Below the pieces are notes generated by a model. The model was not told where the DNA came from, did no database searches, and was given only the letters and a program-made list of their open reading frames with translations. Source: DATJFQ01 sp035492775 (GTDB lineage Bacteria; Acidobacteriota; Vicinamibacteria; Vicinamibacterales; 2-12-FULL-66-21). Taken from it: a stretch of 64,000 bases of DNA. The stretch covers positions 1-64,000 of the forward strand of contig DATJIW010000094.1 in the NCBI GenBank assembly GCA_035492775.1, written 5' to 3'. Positions 7,882-16,162 of the stretch are shown piece after piece (within the stretch, counting starts at the first letter, position 1; every line of letters starts with the position of its first letter). The position numbers and the translations under genes were made by a program.

Positions 7882-9024
7882 TCAGGCAGTGGCAATCGCT
7901 GCCGTGACGATCTGCTCCTGCGGGTCGATCGCTCCTAGGCTCTCGACAACCTGGAAGCGGCCGTTGTGCGCCTGCGCGATGTACATGTTCAGCCGAAGGT
8001 GATGCTGACCCGGCACCATGGCTGCCGGGCCGCCAGGTCCTTCGGAAATGCGTGCATGATCGAGCGCCGCGACGACGTCCGCCTGCGCGAGGGAGCGCGC
8101 TTCCGTGACAGCGGCCGCCCAGAGGCGCAGACCGCGGTACAAACCTGAGCAGGCGCCGCCGCCCGTGAATTTCGCGGTGCCGGGATACAGCGCGTCGTAC
8201 TGGGCGAGGAGCTTCCTGCTGAAGGGGTCGCTGACGTCCTGGTAGTAGTCAAGACAGCCGTAGAGTCCCTCGACGTGCGCGGGCGGCACCATGTTCAGGA
8301 AGTTCTCATCGAAGTATGTGCAGACCAGCTGTCCGCCGCGCGCACTGAAGCCGGAAGCGTGCAGCTGCTCGAAGAACGGTGTGACGCCGGGAGGGACGAT
8401 GGTGTTGAATACGACGTCGGCTCCGCTCGACGCGATCTGTGCGACCGTCGCGCGATAGTCGGTGTGATCGACGGGAAAGTACTCTTCGCCGACGATCGCT
8501 CCGCCGTGGGCCGTGACCACCTCCCGCACCCGCCTGTTCATCACGTGAGGCCAGATGTAATCCGCGGAGGGGAGGTAGAACTTCTTCGCGCCCGTCTGGA
8601 GCATCAACCACGGAATGAACGGGTCGACCTGCTGTGCCGGCACCGGACCGGTGCAAAAGACCAGCGGATCGGCCTCCTGCCCCTCGTATTGCTCGGGATA
8701 GATGTAAAGCGTGCGGCCTCGCACGACCGCGGCCGCCTTGATGGCCTGCCGCGTCGAGCTGTAGATCCCGCCGAACAGAACGTCGACGTGATCGCGCTCG
8801 ACGAGCTTCGTCGCCTTCGCCGCGGCCACGGCATCGTCGGTGGCGCTGTCCTCGAGCAGCAGCTCGAGCTGGCGGCCGATGAGGCCGCCCTTGGCATTGA
8901 TGTCGCCGATGACCATCCTGGCGACGTTGGCGTTGGCCAGTCCGACGAACGAGAGCGGACCTGTCTGATCCGCGATGACCCCTACCTTGATGGGGCGATT
9001 TGCGCTTGCTGATGCGGACATCAT
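7882..9024 (-). CDS. Amide/urea-type periplasmic-binding-fold protein lacking a signal peptide
   Basis: A 380-residue type I receptor of the Leu/Ile/Val-amide-urea family (Peripla_BP_5-like): IKVGVIADQTGPLSFVG at the N-terminus, a bilobed alternating pattern, and YPEQYEGQEADP near residue 120 as in AmiC/FmdD/UrtA-type proteins. The start at 9024 has a good ribosome site (AAGGAG, six bases upstream). The mature fold begins within ten residues of it, so there is no signal peptide. A longer reading upstream adds no hydrophobic segment. No ABC transporter genes are adjacent. AmiC of Pseudomonas is a cytoplasmic receptor of this fold that controls a regulator; a similar sensor role is possible. 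Confidence 0.8.
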   Translation of the reverse strand: MMSASASANRPIKVGVIADQTGPLSFVGLANANVARMVIGDINAKGGLIGRQLELLLEDSATDDAVAAAKATKLVERDHVDVLFGGIYSSTRQAIKAAAVVRGRTLYIYPEQYEGQEADPLVFCTGPVPAQQVDPFIPWLMLQTGAKKFYLPSADYIWPHVMNRRVREVVTAHGGAIVGEEYFPVDHTDYRATVAQIASSGADVVFNTIVPPGVTPFFEQLHASGFSARGGQLVCTYFDENFLNMVPPAHVEGLYGCLDYYQDVSDPFSRKLLAQYDALYPGTAKFTGGGACSGLYRGLRLWAAAVTEARSLAQADVVAALDHARISEGPGGPAAMVPGQHHLRLNMYIAQAHNGRFQVVESLGAIDPQEQIVTAAIATA

Positions 9025-9124
9025 GTTCTCCTTCGGGAAGCGCCGCGGCGCAGGCCCGGCGGCGCGCGTGTAGTATGAATAGTCCCTCGTCAGACGGCTC
9101 GAGACATCGGGAGAACTCCCCATT

Positions 9125-10681
9125 TTGAGCGCTCCGCTTCGCATCGGTGAGTTGGTCGCGACGCTGGCCCTGGCGCAGGACAACGCGTTCGGTCAGCCGC
9201 TCGAGTCGCAGCTGCGGTCGTGCCTGCTCGCCACGTGGATGTGCGAGGCCGGGGGATTCCCCGGCGGTGTGGGCGAAACAGCCTATTGGGTCGCGCTTCT
9301 TCGATACATCGGGTGCACCGGTCACGCGCACGAAGTCGCCACGGTGTTCGGCGATGAGATCGCGATTCGCGCCCGGACGCTGGTCCACGACGCCGCCAAC
9401 CCTGCCGAGGTGATGCGCGACGTAGTGGCCTTTGCCACGGCCGGGCGGCCCGAGGATCAGCGCGACGAAATCATCCGGATGATCCAGCAGACGGCCCGTG
9501 AGTGGGCAGTGTACAACTTCTCATCGGGGTGCGAGGTGGCCGATCGGCTCGTGGAGCGGCTGGACTTCGGCGTCGGCGTTCGCGAAGCGCTGGCCTTCAC
9601 CTTCGAGCGCTGGAATGGCAACGGCTATCCTGCTCACGCACGCGGAGAGGAGATTCCGCTCGCGATGCGCATTGTGCACGTGAGCCACGACATGGAGGCG
9701 ATTGGCCGCCTCTTCTCGGCCGACCGTGCTCTCGATGCCGCCCGGGACCGCCGCGACCGCACGTACGATCCAGCCCTCGCCGATCTGTTCGTGGAGCACG
9801 GACGCGGCTGGCTGGAGCGGCTCCGCACGATCGAGCCCTGGGATGCCGTCCTGGATCTCGAGCCCGAGCCGCGCCGCATGTTGGAGGGCGATGCTCTCGA
9901 CGCTGCCCTGACGGTTGCGGCCGACTTCATCGACTTGAAGTCACCCTATATGGGCGGGCACAGCCGACGGTGTGCGCAAATCGCCGCCGACGCCGCGCGG
10001 GTGCTCGGGTTCCCCGAGGAAGCTGTCACGAAGCTCCGGCGTGCCGCGCTCGTGCACGACTTTGGCATCACCGCCGTGCCGAACTCGATCTGGGACAAAC
10101 CAGGCGCACTCACGAGGACCGAATTCGATCGCGTCGAACTTCATTCGATGCTGACCGAACAGATGCTGCGCCGCTCACCGGCACTGGACACGCTGAACCC
10201 CGTCGCGTCGGCGCACCACGAAAAATGCGACGGCTCGGGTTATCACAGACGTGTGCGTGCGGATGCGGGCGATCTTGGCGCGTGCGTACTGCAGGCGACC
10301 GAAATCTATGTGGGATTGACGAGCGAACGGGCGGACCGGCCGGCGTTTTCGACATCGGACGCGGCCGGCGAGCTTCGTCGGCTCGAATCGCAGGGGGTGC
10401 TCGAGCCCCGGGCGACGCGGGCGGTACTCGTCGCTGCGGGCCATGGTGAAGGGGAAGCGCCAGCCGGCCCACGCCCGAAGAACCCGGGGGGACTGTCCCG
10501 TCGCGAGGTGGACGTTCTCGGTCTTGCGGCGAAGGGTCTCACCACGAAACAGATCGCCGATCGGCTCTTCATCTCGACGAAAACCGCCGACCATCACATC
10601 CAGCACGTGTACACCAAGATCGGCGTCTCGACTCGCGCCGCCGCGGCACTGTGGGCGATGCAGCACTCGTTGGTTCGGTGA
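9125..10681 (+). CDS. Double HD-GYP-derived protein with C-terminal LuxR helix-turn-helix
   Basis: A 518-residue regulator. The N-terminal half (about 1-230) keeps the downstream part of an HD-GYP domain (ERWNGNGYP, then IPLAMRIVHVSHDMEA) but lacks a clear HD pair. The second half (about 255-430) is a fuller copy: GHSRR, ALVHDFG, and ASAHHEKCDGSGYH, with Tyr-His where GYP is usual. Residues 455-518 are a LuxR/GerE helix-turn-helix (LSRREVDVLGLAAKGLTTKQ). HD-GYP domains usually cut cyclic-di-GMP; here activity may be altered. The TTG start at 9125 follows a GGGAGAA site. Divergent from the receptor gene, about 100 bp away. Confidence 0.8.
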   Translation: MSAPLRIGELVATLALAQDNAFGQPLESQLRSCLLATWMCEAGGFPGGVGETAYWVALLRYIGCTGHAHEVATVFGDEIAIRARTLVHDAANPAEVMRDVVAFATAGRPEDQRDEIIRMIQQTAREWAVYNFSSGCEVADRLVERLDFGVGVREALAFTFERWNGNGYPAHARGEEIPLAMRIVHVSHDMEAIGRLFSADRALDAARDRRDRTYDPALADLFVEHGRGWLERLRTIEPWDAVLDLEPEPRRMLEGDALDAALTVAADFIDLKSPYMGGHSRRCAQIAADAARVLGFPEEAVTKLRRAALVHDFGITAVPNSIWDKPGALTRTEFDRVELHSMLTEQMLRRSPALDTLNPVASAHHEKCDGSGYHRRVRADAGDLGACVLQATEIYVGLTSERADRPAFSTSDAAGELRRLESQGVLEPRATRAVLVAAGHGEGEAPAGPRPKNPGGLSRREVDVLGLAAKGLTTKQIADRLFISTKTADHHIQHVYTKIGVSTRAAAALWAMQHSLVR

Positions 10682-10740
10682 GCCGCGGGCTGGGCGCGGC
10701 CGTTCACGTGCGTTCGCGGCGTCCGCGGATGAATGAAGGT

Positions 10741-10827
10741 TGGTGCGGAAGATAGGATTCGAACCTACACGGTATTGCTACCGCCAGCCCCTCAAGCTGG
10801 TGCGTCTGCCAGTTTCGCCACTTCCGC
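10741..10827 (-). tRNA. tRNA-Leu (anticodon GAG)
   Basis: Read on the minus strand, an 87-base class II tRNA with a seven-base acceptor stem GCGGAAG/CTTCCGC, an anticodon stem CCAGC/GCTGG enclosing TTGAGGG (anticodon GAG), a long variable arm, a T-arm GGTTCGAATCC, and an encoded CCA end. It follows secG by nine bases on the same strand. Confidence 0.95.
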
Positions 10828-10836
10828 GAAGAACGG

Positions 10837-11142
10837 TTATTTGCCGGGCGTCTGCGACGCCGGCTGCACGGGCGCCGAACGGGCGCCGCTCATGATCGAG
10901 CCCGGACCGCGCTGACCGAAGACGCCGAGGATGATGGCGCCGATCATGAACAGCGCGCCGAGAACCGTCGTCGCGCGCGTCAACACCGTGGCGCCCGCCC
11001 GCGCGCCAAACGCGGTCTGGCTGCTGCCGCCACCGCCGAATGCAGCCGCCATGTCGCCGCCCTTGCCCTGCTGCAGCAGAACCACGGTCAGGAGCAAGAG
11101 ACAGATAATCAGGTACAGGGTGACGAGCAGGTAATAGAGCAT
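10837..11142 (-). CDS. secG: Preprotein translocase subunit SecG
   Basis: A 101-residue SecG, the small helper subunit of the SecYEG channel. The first membrane helix (YYLLVTLYLIICLLLLTVVLL) is followed by the diagnostic loop QQGKGGDMAAAFGGG and the second helix around residues 55-75. The Ala/Pro-rich tail is normal. The ATG at 11142 is chosen because it starts directly at helix one; upstream reading adds a non-matching extension. It belongs to the tpiA-secG-tRNA-Leu neighbourhood common in bacteria, although here a DinB gene on the opposite strand lies between tpiA and secG. Confidence 0.92.
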   Translation of the reverse strand: MLYYLLVTLYLIICLLLLTVVLLQQGKGGDMAAAFGGGGSSQTAFGARAGATVLTRATTVLGALFMIGAIILGVFGQRGPGSIMSGARSAPVQPASQTPGK

Positions 11143-11162
11143 AAAAGAAAGAGTATACCACC

Positions 11163-11621
11163 ATGCGAGAACAGCTGGCCGACGCCCTGGACTGGGGAGA
11201 GGCACACGCCGATTTCGACCGCGCCGTCGATCGTTTTCCCGTTGCGCTGCGCGGCCGCCGGGTCAAGGGTTTGCCCTACTCCGCCTGGCAGATCCTCGAG
11301 CACCTGCGCCTCGCGCAGCACGATATGCTCGATTTCGCGACCAACGCGCGCTACGCGCCGATGAAATGGCCGGACGACTACTGGCCGAAAGCCCCCGCTC
11401 CGCCGACTGCGCGCGCGTGGAACGCAAGCGTCGCGGCCTTCCGGAAGGACCGCCGCGCCCTGAAACGTCTGGCTGCGAATCCGCGGCTCGACCTCAGCGC
11501 GCGAATCCCGCACGGCGACGGGCAGACGTACATCCGCGAGATTCTGCTCGCACTCGATCACAATGCGTACCACGTGGGTGAGCTGATCGTGCTGAGGCGC
11601 CTGCTCGGCGCGTGGAAGTAG
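11163..11621 (+). CDS. DinB-fold protein
   Basis: A 152-residue DinB-superfamily protein. The family helix with the first His is QILEHLRLAQHDM (about residues 44-56), and the C-terminal His-containing helix is ILLALDHNAYHVGELIVLRR (about 126-145), giving three plausible metal ligands. The Trp-rich middle (KWPDDYWPK) is also usual. It starts 20 bp from secG on the opposite strand and converges on tpiA. Confidence 0.8.
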   Translation: MREQLADALDWGEAHADFDRAVDRFPVALRGRRVKGLPYSAWQILEHLRLAQHDMLDFATNARYAPMKWPDDYWPKAPAPPTARAWNASVAAFRKDRRALKRLAANPRLDLSARIPHGDGQTYIREILLALDHNAYHVGELIVLRRLLGAWK

Positions 11622-11691
11622 CCGTCCGCAGCTCGGGCAAACTTCCAACGCGTGATGGAGAAGGCCCGCGCGGATGGGCGTATGCGGTTCG

Positions 11692-12450
11692 CTACGGACG
11701 CGATCCAAGCACGATCTGGTGAAACGACCGGATGTCGAGGCTCGCGCCGCCGACGAGCGCGCCGTCGACATCCGCGATCGATGTCAGCTCCCGGATGTTG
11801 TCCGGTTTGACGCTGCCGCCGTAGATGATGTGACACTGCTCGGCCGCTGTTCCACCGAACCATTGTCGCAGCCGGCTGCGGATGTGCGCGTGCGCCTCGG
11901 CGGCTTCCACCGGTGTCGCATTTCGGCCGGTACCGATTGCCCAGACCGGCTCGTACGCGATGACGAGCGCGCCTATTTGATCGGCTGAGAGCCCGTCCAG
12001 GCCGACCTTGATCTGCCGGTCCAGCACGGCGAGGGTGTCGCTTCGCTCGCGCTCTTCGAGCGTCTCACCGATGCAGACGATTGCGGTGAGCGGCGCTGCG
12101 ACAGCGGCCAGCAGCCGGCGATTGACCGTCTCGTCCGTGTCGCCGAACAGCCGCCGCCGCTCCGAGTGCCCGACAATCACGTACTCGGCGCCAGCCTCTT
12201 TCAGCATGCCGGCGCTGACTTCGCCGGTGAACGCGCCTTCGCGGTCCCAGTGCAGGTTCTGACCGGCGACGCCCACGTTGGAGGCGTGCGCGGCGTCCGC
12301 AACGGCCCGGACGGCCGTGAACGGCGGCGCGATGACGATCTCCGCGTCGTGCACGTCCTTCACGAGGCTGCGGAACTCCTTCACGAAGGCGACCGCGTCG
12401 TGCACGGTCTTGTGCATTTTCCAGTTCGCGGCGACGAATGGCGTGCGCAT
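11692..12450 (-). CDS. tpiA: Triose-phosphate isomerase
   Basis: A 252-residue TIM-barrel enzyme interconverting dihydroxyacetone phosphate and glyceraldehyde 3-phosphate. Catalytic residues are visible: Lys11 in ANWKMHK, the His in VIVGHSERR (about 94), and the Glu in IAYEPVWAIGTG (about 165). The phosphate loop YGGSVKPDN is near 205. Full family length. It is the last gene of gapA-pgk-tpiA, 33 bases after pgk. Confidence 0.97.
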   Translation of the reverse strand: MRTPFVAANWKMHKTVHDAVAFVKEFRSLVKDVHDAEIVIAPPFTAVRAVADAAHASNVGVAGQNLHWDREGAFTGEVSAGMLKEAGAEYVIVGHSERRRLFGDTDETVNRRLLAAVAAPLTAIVCIGETLEERERSDTLAVLDRQIKVGLDGLSADQIGALVIAYEPVWAIGTGRNATPVEAAEAHAHIRSRLRQWFGGTAAEQCHIIYGGSVKPDNIRELTSIADVDGALVGGASLDIRSFHQIVLGSRP

Positions 12451-12483
12451 GACAGGCGGGTCCTGAATGCGAATGATAGCCGC

Positions 12484-13674
12484 TTATCGACCTGGAAGCG
12501 CCGCGACTCCTGGCAGCTCGCGGCCGCCGAGGAATTCGAGCGACGCACCGCCGCCGGTGGAGATGTGCGTGATCCGGTCCGTCACGCCCGCTTTCGCGAC
12601 CGCGGCGATGGAGTCCCCTCCGCCGATGACGGTGGTGCCCTTGACGTCGGCCACCGCCCTCGCAATGGCCATCGTCCCTGCGGCAAAGATCTCGACCTCG
12701 AACACGCCCATCGGCCCGTTCCAGACCACAGTTTTCGCGCCCGCGATCGCGTTCCGATATGCCTCGATCGTGCGGGGACCGATATCGAGGCCCATGCGAT
12801 CGCCGATGGCGGTGTCGCCGACGGCGAGCACCTCGGTCCGGGCGCCGGGCTCGATTGCCGCGGCAACGACGTGGTCGGCGGGAAGTTCGATCCGGAGACC
12901 GCGGGATTGCGCCTGGCGCTCGATATCGCGGGCGGCGTCCAGCAGGTCGTCTTCCACCAGGGATCTGCCGACCGGAACGCCGCGTGCCTTGAAGAAGGTG
13001 TACGCCATGGCGCCCCCGACGAGGAGCGCATCGACGCGCGGGACGAGGTTCTGGATGACTTCGAGCTTGTCGGATACTTTGGCGCCGCCGAGCACGGCCA
13101 CGAACGGACGTTGCGGGTCGTGCAGCACGCGTCCGAGGTGTTCCAGTTCGGCCGCCATCAGCAGGCCTGCCGCCGAGTCCTTCATGAACCGCACGACCCC
13201 CTCGGTCGACGCGTGCGCCCGGTGTGCAGACCCGAATGCATCATCGACATAGACGTCGGCGAGCGACGCGAGCTGCCTGGCGAAGGCGGGGTCGTTTTTC
13301 TCCTCCTCGGGATGAAAGCGGAGATTCTCCAGCAGGACGACGGCGTTGCGGCCGGCTGTGTTGATCGCGGCCTCGGCAGCCGCGCCGACGCAGTCGTCTG
13401 CGAACTCGACGGTCCGGCCGAGCAGCTCCGACAGCCGCGCCGCGACCGGCCGCAGGGAATACTCCGGATTCGGTTTGCCTTTCGGCCGTCCCAGATGTGA
13501 GCAGAGGATCACAGTCGCGCCATGATCGAGCGCGTAGCGGATGGTGGGGAGCGACGCACGGATTCGCGTGTCGTCCGTGATCACGCCCTTCCTGATCGGC
13601 ACGTTGAAGTCGACGCGCATGAGAACGCGCCGGCCCTCGAGCGGGACGTCCGCGATGCTGCGCTTCGCGGTCAC
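12484..13674 (-). CDS. pgk: Phosphoglycerate kinase
   Basis: A 396-residue enzyme making ATP from 1,3-bisphosphoglycerate. Landmarks are RVLMRVDFNVPI near the N-terminus, HLGRPKGKPNPEYSL, LLENLRFHPEEEKNDP, VAVLGGAKVSDK mid-protein, and the C-terminal GGGDSIAAV and STGGGASLEFLGG nucleotide loops. The GTG at 13674 overlaps the gapA stop (GTGA), indicating translational coupling. The open frame continues upstream through gapA but that part is a shadow. Confidence 0.97.
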   Translation of the reverse strand: MTAKRSIADVPLEGRRVLMRVDFNVPIRKGVITDDTRIRASLPTIRYALDHGATVILCSHLGRPKGKPNPEYSLRPVAARLSELLGRTVEFADDCVGAAAEAAINTAGRNAVVLLENLRFHPEEEKNDPAFARQLASLADVYVDDAFGSAHRAHASTEGVVRFMKDSAAGLLMAAELEHLGRVLHDPQRPFVAVLGGAKVSDKLEVIQNLVPRVDALLVGGAMAYTFFKARGVPVGRSLVEDDLLDAARDIERQAQSRGLRIELPADHVVAAAIEPGARTEVLAVGDTAIGDRMGLDIGPRTIEAYRNAIAGAKTVVWNGPMGVFEVEIFAAGTMAIARAVADVKGTTVIGGGDSIAAVAKAGVTDRITHISTGGGASLEFLGGRELPGVAALPGR

Positions 13675-14678
13675 AGACCCTTCTTGATCATCAGGCGCAG
13701 CAGGTCGACGCATCGGTTCGAATAACCCCACTCGTTGTCGTACCAGGCGAGCACCTTGACGAAGTCGCCGTCGATGATCTTCGTGTACGGCGCGTCGATC
13801 ATCGACGAATGCGGATTGCCGCGAAAGTCGATGGACACGAGCGGGGCGGTGACGTACTCCATGATCCCTTTCAGCGGACCGTCTGCCGCGGCCTTGAACG
13901 CGGCGTTGACTTCCTCGCTCGACGTCTTCCGATTCGTCAGCGCGACGAGATCGACGGCGGAGACGTTGGGCGTCGGGACCCGTACCGAGATGCCGTCCAG
14001 CCGTCCCTTGAGTTCGGGCAGCACTTCGCCGACGGCGACTGCCGCTCCCGTCGTCGTCGGAATGATCGACAGGGCCGCGGCGCGCGCGCGCCGCAGATCC
14101 TTGTGCGGGAGATCGAGGAGCTGCTGGTCGTTCGTGTAGGAATGAATGGTGGTCATCCATCCCTTGTTGATGCCGACCGCCTCGTGCAGCACCTTGGCCA
14201 TGGGCGCCAGGCAGTTCGTCGTACACGACGCGTTGGAGATGATGTGATGGGCACGCGGATCGTACCTGTCGTCGTTGACGCCAAGGACGAGCGTCACGTC
14301 CGGCTTTTTCGCGGGCGCGGTCACGATGACTTTTTTCGCCCCCGCGGCGAGATGCTTGGCGGCGGCGTCGCGATCGGTGAAGAGGCCGGTCGATTCGAAG
14401 ACGATGTCGACGCCGAGGTCCTTCCAGGGCAGTTGCGCGGGATCCTTGACCGACAGCACCTGGAACTCGTCGCCGTCGACCGAGATCTTGTCGCCGCTCG
14501 ACGTGATGTGCGCGTGCAGGTTGCCGAGGATCGAGTCGTATTTCAGCAGGTGCGCGAGCGTCGCCGCGTTCGTCAGATCGTTGACGGCGACGAAATCCAG
14601 GTCCGTCGACCCGAGCGCCGCCCGCATGATGTTGCGGCCGATCCGGCCGAATCCATTGATGCCAACCTTTGTGGCCAT
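13671..14678 (-). CDS. gapA: Glyceraldehyde-3-phosphate dehydrogenase
   Basis: A 335-residue NAD-dependent enzyme. GINGFGRIGRN begins the NAD fold, the catalytic Cys lies in SNASCTTNCLAP (about residue 150), and the C-terminal WYDNEWGYSNR is intact. The ATG at 14678 has a strong ribosome site (GGAGG) seven bases upstream and sits at the normal family start. It is the first gene of the glycolytic operon. Confidence 0.97.
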   Translation of the reverse strand: MATKVGINGFGRIGRNIMRAALGSTDLDFVAVNDLTNAATLAHLLKYDSILGNLHAHITSSGDKISVDGDEFQVLSVKDPAQLPWKDLGVDIVFESTGLFTDRDAAAKHLAAGAKKVIVTAPAKKPDVTLVLGVNDDRYDPRAHHIISNASCTTNCLAPMAKVLHEAVGINKGWMTTIHSYTNDQQLLDLPHKDLRRARAAALSIIPTTTGAAVAVGEVLPELKGRLDGISVRVPTPNVSAVDLVALTNRKTSSEEVNAAFKAAADGPLKGIMEYVTAPLVSIDFRGNPHSSMIDAPYTKIIDGDFVKVLAWYDNEWGYSNRCVDLLRLMIKKGL

Positions 14679-14747
14679 TGACGTCCTCCACCGACCACCT
14701 TGCCCCGTCTCCATGCGCGGAAAAAGGGCCAAGTCTCCAAACGACTG

Positions 14748-14775
14748 ATTTTACCTTACGCGCCGGGGCCGCCAA
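14748..14775 (-). promoter_or_regulatory. Predicted promoter of gapA-pgk-tpiA
   Basis: On the minus strand a -35-like TTGGCG (14775-14770) is followed by a 16-base spacer and a -10 TAAAAT (14753-14748). It lies about 70 bases before the gapA start, in the 147-bp space shared with waaA. Confidence 0.4.
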
Positions 14776-14825
14776 TTCCGTGCGGTAAACTAGGCGGCGC
14801 ACCCAGAACAGCCGGCCGCTCACAC

Positions 14826-16154
14826 GTGTACGTCATCTACAGCGTTCTGATCGTGACGTTCTTCCTGGTCATGTCGCCGTATCTGGCGTGGCAGGCGGTC
14901 CGGTATCGCAAATATATCGGCAGTCTCCGCCAGCGTCTCGGCTACCTGCCGGTTTCCTTCAATCTCGACGGCGACGATTCCATCTGGATCCACGCCGTAT
15001 CGGTCGGCGAAGTCCTGACCGCCCGGGCCATCCTCCCACAGCTGCGCGAGCGCTATCCTCGATTGAAACTGTTTCTGTCCACGACGACCCTGACGGGGCA
15101 GCAGATTGCGCGCAACAAGTTTCAATACGTGGACGAAGTCTTCTACTTCCCCTTCGATCTCGGATTCGTCGTGAACCGGACGCTGCGGCTCGTCCGGCCG
15201 AAGCTGTTCATCATGATGGAAACCGAGATCTGGCCCAACCTGCTTCGAGCGTGCCGCCGGAGCGGGATCCGGACCGTCCTGGTGAACGGCCGGATCTCGT
15301 CGCGATCCTATCCGCGGTACCGCCTGGCGCGGCCGTTGTTCCGTCGCGTGCTCGTGAACGTCGACCGCTTCTGCATGCAGAGCGAGGAGTCCGCGCGTCG
15401 GATCATCGATCTCGGCGCCGATTCTGAGCGGGTTGTCGTGACCGGCAGCCTGAAGTTCGATTCGCTGGAATTTCCAGGCGCCGCGCCCGACCGCGGCCGC
15501 AACCGCGTGCTCCGCTACTTCCGTATTCCACCGGCACGGCCGGTGATCATTGCCGCCAGCACGGTGAAGGGAGAAGAGGAGCCGGTCCTGGAGGCGTTCC
15601 AGCGGATTCGCGCGCGGGTTCCGGATACGCTGCTGATCATCGCCCCGAGAAAACCGGAGCGATTCGGCGACGTGGAGCAGCTGGCCCGCAGCGCCGGATG
15701 GGACGTGGCGCGCCGCAGCGAACTGCGCGTCGACTCCGAACCGCGCCACGACGTCGTCGTGCTCGACACAATCGGAGAGCTGGCACAGCTCTATCAGGTC
15801 GGCACGGCGGTGTTCGTCGGCGGGAGCCTCGTCGACCAGGGTGGTCATAACATTCTCGAGCCGGCCGTGTTCGGCAAGGCCGTCGTCTTCGGGCCGCACA
15901 TGCAGAACTTTGCCGAGATCGCGCGCACGTTTCTCGAAAACGACGCGGCGATCGAAGTGGAGTCCGCCCGCGAACTCGAGGACGCGCTGCTGGCCCTTCT
16001 CAGCGACCCGGTGCGCCGCGCGAGCCTCGGCGCGGCGGCGCGCGCTCTGGTGGAAGCGAATCGCGGGGCGCGAACGAAAACGATGAACGCGATTGCGCGC
16101 GTGCTGCCTCCTGCCGAGCCGGGCAACGTGCGCCCGTTCAGGGTGGTCCACTGA
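14826..16154 (+). CDS. waaA: 3-deoxy-D-manno-octulosonic acid (Kdo) transferase
   Basis: A 442-residue membrane-anchored GT30 enzyme that adds Kdo to lipid IVA. It starts with a membrane anchor (VIYSVLIVTFFLVMSPYLAW) and has the family landmarks WIHAVSVGE (about 55), FLSTTTLTG, a TEIWPN motif (METEIWPNLLRACRR), NGRISSRSY, and the C-terminal FVGGSLVDQGGHNILEPA donor-binding loop. The GTG at 14826 places the anchor at the N-terminus as in homologues. It opens the lipid A/core operon. How many Kdo residues it adds cannot be read from sequence. Confidence 0.95.
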   Translation: MYVIYSVLIVTFFLVMSPYLAWQAVRYRKYIGSLRQRLGYLPVSFNLDGDDSIWIHAVSVGEVLTARAILPQLRERYPRLKLFLSTTTLTGQQIARNKFQYVDEVFYFPFDLGFVVNRTLRLVRPKLFIMMETEIWPNLLRACRRSGIRTVLVNGRISSRSYPRYRLARPLFRRVLVNVDRFCMQSEESARRIIDLGADSERVVVTGSLKFDSLEFPGAAPDRGRNRVLRYFRIPPARPVIIAASTVKGEEEPVLEAFQRIRARVPDTLLIIAPRKPERFGDVEQLARSAGWDVARRSELRVDSEPRHDVVVLDTIGELAQLYQVGTAVFVGGSLVDQGGHNILEPAVFGKAVVFGPHMQNFAEIARTFLENDAAIEVESARELEDALLALLSDPVRRASLGAAARALVEANRGARTKTMNAIARVLPPAEPGNVRPFRVVH

Positions 16155-16162
16155 TTTCCTCG

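Noticed and set aside
12484..14823. 779-codon frame reaching from pgk through gapA
   Set aside because: Only the last 396 codons are pgk. The upstream part is out of frame with gapA, a true enzyme, and has no family features.
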